Source: an uncultured Lachnospiraceae bacterium
GTDB lineage: Bacteria > Bacillota > Clostridia > Lachnospirales > Lachnospiraceae
Direction of reading: 5' to 3'
Length of the DNA stretch: 34,643 nt
Assembly: GCA_947650005.1 (NCBI GenBank)
Contig: CANSTU010000036.1
Span: 1-34,643 of the forward strand
The notes under the pieces are model-generated. The model had not been told where the DNA came from, searched no databases, and worked only from the letters and a program-made list of their open reading frames with translations. This document shows positions 30,799-34,643 of this stretch, one piece after another. The translations under genes were made by a program, and so were the position numbers. Position 1 is the stretch's first letter; every line of letters begins with the position of its first letter.

Positions 30799-31626
30799 TC
30801 AGCAGCCGAATTTCTTCACCGATTCCGTCACCAGCGTTTTGAACAGGGGCGCCGCCGCGTTTGCCGCTTCCTGTACCTCCTCATGGGTGAGCGGGTTTTC
30901 TGTCATACCCGCCGCCAGATTGCAGACGCAGGAGATACAGCAGATCTTCATTCCCATATGGTTGGCCGCAATGGCCTCCACCACCGTGGACATGCCCACC
31001 GCATCCACTCCCAGCTTGTGGAGCAGCTGTATTTCCGCCGGAGATTCAAAGGACGGCCCAGTGAGCTGGGCATAGACGCCTTCCTGCAGCCTGATCCCCT
31101 GCTGTTTTGCCGTTTCCCGGATCATTTCCTGCAGTTTCTTATCGTAAACGGCGCTCATATCAGGAAACCGCACGCCGAGCTCGTCCAAGTTGGCCCCGAT
31201 GAGCGGATTGGGCGCCCACAGGGATACATGATCGGTGAGCATCATAAAATCTCCTGCCCGGAAGGACGGGTTGATGCCGCCGGACGCATTGGTGAGGAAA
31301 AGGATCTTTGCCCCCATCATCTTCATCAGACGGGTGGGAAGCACTACATCGGAAATGGGATATCCTTCATAATAATGCACCCTTCCCTTCATGCACACCA
31401 CCGGGACATCCCCCACATAGCCGAAGATGAACTTTCCCGCATGGCCAGGAACCGTGGATACCGGAAAACCTTCGATCTCGTGATAGTCCAGCTGCGCTTC
31501 CACCCGGATATCCTCCGCATAGTCGCCCAGGCCGGAGCCCAAAACAATGGCCACCTCCGGCCGAAAATCGATTTTCTTCCGAACGCTCTCATAGCATTTA
31601 ATCAATTTATCGTAGACAGGATTCAT
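30799..31626 (-). CDS. punA: Purine nucleoside phosphorylase (trimeric, PunA type)
   Basis: A 275-residue phosphorylase that splits inosine/guanosine with phosphate. Motifs are VAIVLGSGLGDYAEDI (phosphate site), VPGHAGKFIFGYVG, MKGRVHYYEGY, FLTNASGGINPSFRAGD, YAQLTGPSFESPAEIQLL and VGMSTVVEAIAANHMGM. The ENPLTHEEVQEAA Asn/His-region near residue 243 (MTENPLTHEEV) is typical of trimeric PNP. AAGGAGG seven bases before the ATG supports the start, and a SigA promoter lies just upstream. It leads a salvage operon with cdd. Confidence 0.96.
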   Translation of the reverse strand: MNPVYDKLIKCYESVRKKIDFRPEVAIVLGSGLGDYAEDIRVEAQLDYHEIEGFPVSTVPGHAGKFIFGYVGDVPVVCMKGRVHYYEGYPISDVVLPTRLMKMMGAKILFLTNASGGINPSFRAGDFMMLTDHVSLWAPNPLIGANLDELGVRFPDMSAVYDKKLQEMIRETAKQQGIRLQEGVYAQLTGPSFESPAEIQLLHKLGVDAVGMSTVVEAIAANHMGMKICCISCVCNLAAGMTENPLTHEEVQEAANAAAPLFKTLVTESVKKFGC

Positions 31627-31668
31627 GTCTGTTCCTCCTTCCCCAAAATAGGTATTTGTTTATTGGAT

Positions 31669-31697
31669 ATCATATCATAATCCTTCCCCGTCTTCAA
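31669..31697 (-). promoter_or_regulatory. SigA-type promoter of punA
   Basis: TTGAAG (31692-31697), 17-base spacer, TATGAT (31669-31674) on the minus strand, about 45 bases before the start. Confidence 0.7.
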
Positions 31698-31839
31698 TCA
31701 AATCCTTTACTTTCCCAGGACAAACCCATGAATATGCCGCCCGTTCCCTTTGCTTCCTGTGCCGTCCCGCCTTGGCGCCAGCCCTATGTTCCGGCGACCC
31801 CGTACGAATATCTGTATGCATTGTGTGCAATTCCATAGA

Positions 31840-31886
31840 AAAATACGTCCGCGGTCTTCGCTTCCGACCGCTGACGCATTTTTCTA
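31840..31886 (-). terminator. Intrinsic terminator of spoIVA
   Basis: Minus-strand hairpin with arms AAAAATGCGTC-A-GCGGTC and GACCGC-G-GACGTATTTTT and a 9-base loop. It is about 90 bases after the spoIVA stop. The rest of the 280-base gap (31698-31975) shows no gene. Confidence 0.75.
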
Positions 31887-31975
31887 TCCCCACTTCTTCT
31901 TCTCCCCTACCTGCGTTCTTTTCTCCGGCATTCTTTCTCTTTTTACTGATCCAAATCGTTCTATACCCGTTTTTT

Positions 31976-33457
31976 TCAGATGATGATGCATACCATCCCG
32001 CCGTTGCTGTCATTGACAATCTTCTGCATGGTTTCCTGCAGCTTCACCTGGCTTTCATCCCCGATCATAGAAATCTTGCTGGTGATTCCGTCGTTAACGA
32101 GCTGTTCCACCGTTTTTCCGAAAATATTGGTTTCCCAGATTCCGTCCTCATCCCTTTTCGCTTCGGAAATATAGCTGATCAGGTCCTCCGCCTGCTGCTC
32201 GGTCCCTACAATGGGCGCAATCTCTGTGATCACGTTTGCCCGTATCAGGTGGATGGACGGGCTTTCCGCTCTGATCTTTACGCCGAACTTATTGCCGTGT
32301 TTAATAACCTCCGGTTTCTCTAAGCTGATCTCCGACCGTTCCGGCGTCACCACACCGTACCCCTTGAGCCGGACGGATTCCATGGCATGGAGCACTTTGG
32401 TATACTCCCGGCGCATCTGCGCCATCTCTTTCAGTACGGTAATGAGCTGATATTCGCTGCTCACATTTTCCCCAATGAGTTCGCTGAGCATCTCGTAATA
32501 ATAGTTGTCATCCACATCCAGCACGACCCGGATGCTTCCGTCCGCCATATTGATATTTTCCACGATGCAGCGTTTGACATAGCCTCCGTCCAGGCTGACG
32601 GGCGTATCCACCACATCCCGGATGGTATCGATCCCGGCCATCAGCGTACGGATCTGCTCGATCAGGTCCGCTTTCAGCTTGTGGGTATTCGGAAGCATCT
32701 CCACCCATTTGGGCATATAGAACTCCAGCATGGTAACCGGGAATTCATAGAGCACGCTTTCCATAATTTTGTTAATATCATCCTTCCGTAGCTGCTCACA
32801 ATTCACTGCGAGCGCCGGGACGTGATATTTTTCCTGAATCTGATCCGCTGCCCGCAGCGCTTCTTCTCCATGGGGCCGCGCGGAATTCACCAGCACCAGG
32901 AAGGGTTTATGGAGTTTTTTCAGCTCCTGGATGGTCTTTTCCTCAGGCGCCAGGTAGCTTTCCCGCTTCAGTTCCCCGATGCTTCCGTCCGTGGTTACCA
33001 CAATTCCGATGGTGGAATGGTCGCTGATCACCTTCTTGGTTCCCACTTCCGCCGCTTGGGTGAAGGGGATTTCGTAGTCATACCAAGGGGTTTTCACCAG
33101 CCGTTCTTCCTCGTCCTCCATATGGCCCGCCGCTCCATCCACCATGAAGCCCACGCAGTCCACCAGCCGCACCCGTACATTTACGTCCCCGCTCAAGGTT
33201 ATGGAGGCCGCCTCCTTAGGTATGAATTTGGGTTCCGTCGTGGTAATCGTCTTCCCTCCGGAACTCTGGGGCAGTTCATCCTGCGCCCTTGTTTTCTCCG
33301 CCTCATCCGTAATCGAAGGGATTACCAGAAGATCCATAAAGCGTTTGATGAAGGTGGATTTCCCCGTGCGTACCGGGCCCACCACGCCGATGTAGATCTC
33401 CCCTCCGGTTCTTGACTGGATATCCCTGTATAGATTCTGCGTATGCAAAGTGTCCAT
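31976..33457 (-). CDS. spoIVA: Stage IV sporulation protein A (spore coat ATPase)
   Basis: A 493-residue ATPase that polymerises on the forespore outer membrane as the base of the spore coat. The Walker A is VGPVRTGKSTFIKRFMDLL; other landmarks are ELPQSSGGKTITTTEPKFIP, VRLVDCVGFMVDGA, FVLVNSARPHG-like LVLVNSARPHGEEAL, and the end NDSNGGMVCIII. Length and start match the family. AGGGGA lies before the ATG at 33457. A SigE-type promoter precedes it. The gene shows the organism can sporulate, or recently could. Confidence 0.97.
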   Translation of the reverse strand: MDTLHTQNLYRDIQSRTGGEIYIGVVGPVRTGKSTFIKRFMDLLVIPSITDEAEKTRAQDELPQSSGGKTITTTEPKFIPKEAASITLSGDVNVRVRLVDCVGFMVDGAAGHMEDEEERLVKTPWYDYEIPFTQAAEVGTKKVISDHSTIGIVVTTDGSIGELKRESYLAPEEKTIQELKKLHKPFLVLVNSARPHGEEALRAADQIQEKYHVPALAVNCEQLRKDDINKIMESVLYEFPVTMLEFYMPKWVEMLPNTHKLKADLIEQIRTLMAGIDTIRDVVDTPVSLDGGYVKRCIVENINMADGSIRVVLDVDDNYYYEMLSELIGENVSSEYQLITVLKEMAQMRREYTKVLHAMESVRLKGYGVVTPERSEISLEKPEVIKHGNKFGVKIRAESPSIHLIRANVITEIAPIVGTEQQAEDLISYISEAKRDEDGIWETNIFGKTVEQLVNDGITSKISMIGDESQVKLQETMQKIVNDSNGGMVCIII

Positions 33458-33493
33458 AAAACATCCCCTTTTCGCTTATGCCTGGATGATACA

Positions 33494-33523
33494 TGTATAT
33501 GCGGAGGAGATTTGCAGTTATGC
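33494..33523 (-). promoter_or_regulatory. SigE-type sporulation promoter of spoIVA
   Basis: GCATAAC (33517-33523), 15-base spacer, CATATACA (33494-33501). This approximates the SigE consensus (-35 GHATATT, -10 CATACAHT), and spoIVA is a known SigE-dependent gene in Bacillus. Confidence 0.6.
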
Positions 33524-33562
33524 CTGTTTTTTCGCCATTGTGGTTTCTTAATCGGGCGGCGG

Positions 33563-33825
33563 TGGAGCCTGAGAAAGCAAGAACGGTCCGGCTGTCCCTT
33601 TTGCCCTGCAAGACGTTTCTCCATGCCAGCCCCCTTTGGGGATCCATCGGGGACACGCTTTCGCTCAGCCAAAAACGCAACGGTACTAAGCTCGCAAAGG
33701 GCGTGCTCGCTAAGTGCCGGCGTTTTTGGATGGCCCCCTCTGTGATCCCCAAAGGGGACTGGCATGGAGAAACGTCTTGCAGGGCAAAAGGGACAGCCGG
33801 ACCGTTCTTGCTTTTTTAGGCTCCA
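33563..33825. repeat. 263-bp fold-back element with 82-bp inverted arms
   Basis: The left arm (33563-33644) and right arm (33744-33825) are inverted copies, identical at 79 of 82 positions. The 99-base centre is also self-complementary: CCAAAAACGC near 33680 pairs with GCGTTTTTGG near 33722, and GGTACT with AGTGCC. The whole can fold as one long hairpin. It has no credible ORF and lies between spoIVA and the XRE gene. Confidence 0.9.
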
Positions 33826-33912
33826 ATGAAAGTCCGACCTCAACAGGCGCTTGAGCAAAAAATGAGAATACGGATATTCGGCGCATGTCAGTACCTCGCA
33901 TTCAAGAATAAG

Positions 33913-33941
33913 TTGATAGCCCAAGGCCTTAAATATGATAT
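33913..33941 (+). promoter_or_regulatory. Probable promoter of the XRE gene
   Basis: TTGATA (33913-33918), 17-base spacer, TGATAT (33936-33941), 120 bases before the start. Confidence 0.5.
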
Positions 33942-34060
33942 ACTGATCTTGTGACCGCTCAATCGATACGAAATTCTCCGATATATAAGATGCCTGCGGC
34001 GTCAGAAAGGGAGAAAACCGCTGATTTGTAAGCGCTGGAACGCGCAGATAGGAGCCGAGT

Positions 34061-34643
34061 ATGTTCAATGTAGCGGAAATTGCCGACAAAATAAGGCAGG
34101 CCAGGATTGGAAAAAACCTTACGCAGATGAATGTGGCCGATGCATTGGGCGTAACTTACCAGGCCGTATCCAATTGGGAGAGAGGAAACTCCATGCCCGA
34201 TATCGGAAAATTGGGAGATCTCAGCAGTTTACTGGAAATCACTCTCGAAGACCTTTTGGGGCACACAACAGCTTCGGAGCATATTCAAAAGTTGATGGAT
34301 GACAAAGAATATGAGGATATACAAATCAGCCTTCCGGAGCTTGCAGATCTGTCTCCCCTGCTGCCCCCTGTGGTCGTCCAAGAACTGGCCTTACGGGTGC
34401 AAGCTTCCACAATAGAAGAACTGGTATCCATTGCCCCGTTTATCAGCCAAGAAACGCTGGAGCAATTGGCTAAAAAACTCAATGCCGAATCCTTATCCGA
34501 ATTGTCCATGATCGCTCCTTTCATCGGAAAGGATGCCCTGGAACACATGGCTGCGGGGCTCAAAGCCGAGTCCTTATCCGAATTGTCCTCTCTCGCCCCC
34601 TTTATCGGAAAGGATGCCCTGGAACGCATGGCTGCGGGGCTCA
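34061..34643 (+). CDS. XRE-family regulator with C-terminal tandem repeats (truncated by window edge)
   Basis: At least 194 residues, running off the right edge. Residues 5-67 form an HTH_3 domain (IADKIRQARIGKNLTQMNVA, VTYQAVSNWERGNSMPDIGK). From about residue 86 it holds 27-residue repeats of the pattern ESLSELxxIAPFIGKDALE, at least four, the last two nearly identical in DNA. They look like helix-turn-helix solenoid units. The domain likely binds DNA and the repeats bind a partner or ligand; the function is unknown. GATAGGAG seven bases before the ATG supports the start, and a short GCGC hairpin lies just before it. It follows the fold-back element. Confidence 0.8.
   Translation, partial: MFNVAEIADKIRQARIGKNLTQMNVADALGVTYQAVSNWERGNSMPDIGKLGDLSSLLEITLEDLLGHTTASEHIQKLMDDKEYEDIQISLPELADLSPLLPPVVVQELALRVQASTIEELVSIAPFISQETLEQLAKKLNAESLSELSMIAPFIGKDALEHMAAGLKAESLSELSSLAPFIGKDALERMAAGL
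34316..34643 (+). repeat. 81-bp tandem coding repeats in the XRE gene
   Basis: Units begin at 34316, 34397, 34478 and 34559. The last two share long identical runs such as GGAAAGGATGCCCTGGAAC and GCTGCGGGGCTC. The first is the most diverged, indicating expansion from the 3' side. The array continues beyond the window. Confidence 0.8.

Noticed and set aside
31675-32019. 114-codon minus-strand ORF overlapping the end of spoIVA
   Set aside because: It starts within spoIVA in another frame and runs through the terminator; no ribosome site.
33303-33819. Overlapping ORFs on both strands in the fold-back region
   Set aside because: They read the two inverted arms in different frames, lack ribosome sites and give the same peptide twice; this is palindrome translation, not genes.

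Overview
The window looks like a chromosomal segment of a spore-forming Clostridia, most likely Lachnospiraceae. The evidence is a spoIVA gene, CUT1 sugar transporters without their own ATPase, an NrdR/MATE pair, a DUF5662 protein, moderate GC and strong AGGAGG-type ribosome sites. I cannot name the genus. About 30 genes are supported. Most are on the minus strand; the polyamine transporter block and a truncated regulator at the right edge are on the plus strand.

Layout. (1) 91-12431, minus: a sugar-catabolic locus transcribed right to left. It holds a GntR/FCD regulator, an ABC importer (lipoprotein plus two permeases), a TIM-barrel epimerase, an Old-Yellow-Enzyme-type oxidoreductase, RhaA, an aldo/keto reductase, a small homologue of the Anabaena sensory rhodopsin transducer (ASRT), a LyxK-type kinase and a UlaE-type epimerase. 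RhaA, LyxK and UlaE read together fit an L-lyxose/L-xylulose route better than classical rhamnose catabolism, because neither RhaB nor RhaD is present. Two near-identical GntR-type operators precede gntR and the binding-protein gene. (2) 12767-18611, minus: D,D-carboxypeptidase, orphan HicB, ferredoxin-type aldo/keto reductase, MATE exporter, NrdR and a YitT/YczE membrane protein. (3) 19018-23491, plus: XRE-cupin regulator and potABCD. (4) 23608-26675, minus: a Cys-rich small protein, DUF5662, and a GlgX-like protein that has lost all three catalytic carboxylates. (5) 26838-31626, minus: nucleobase permease, MTA/SAH deaminase-type amidohydrolase, cytidine deaminase and purine nucleoside phosphorylase, i.e. 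nucleoside salvage, interrupted by a small IS-end-like inverted-repeat element. (6) 31976-33457, minus: spoIVA with a SigE-like promoter. (7) 33563-34643: a 263-bp fold-back element, then a truncated XRE regulator with 27-residue tandem repeats.

The most unusual pattern is non-coding. Many genes have a short GC-rich hairpin immediately upstream of the Shine-Dalgarno sequence. In several places this has grown into tandem or nested palindromic units: three 66-bp units before the aldo/keto reductase, and nested units before both the second permease and the binding-protein gene. These look like a family of small mobile or amplifying leader elements that carry a ribosome-binding site.

All calls come from reading the sequence; no database search was run.
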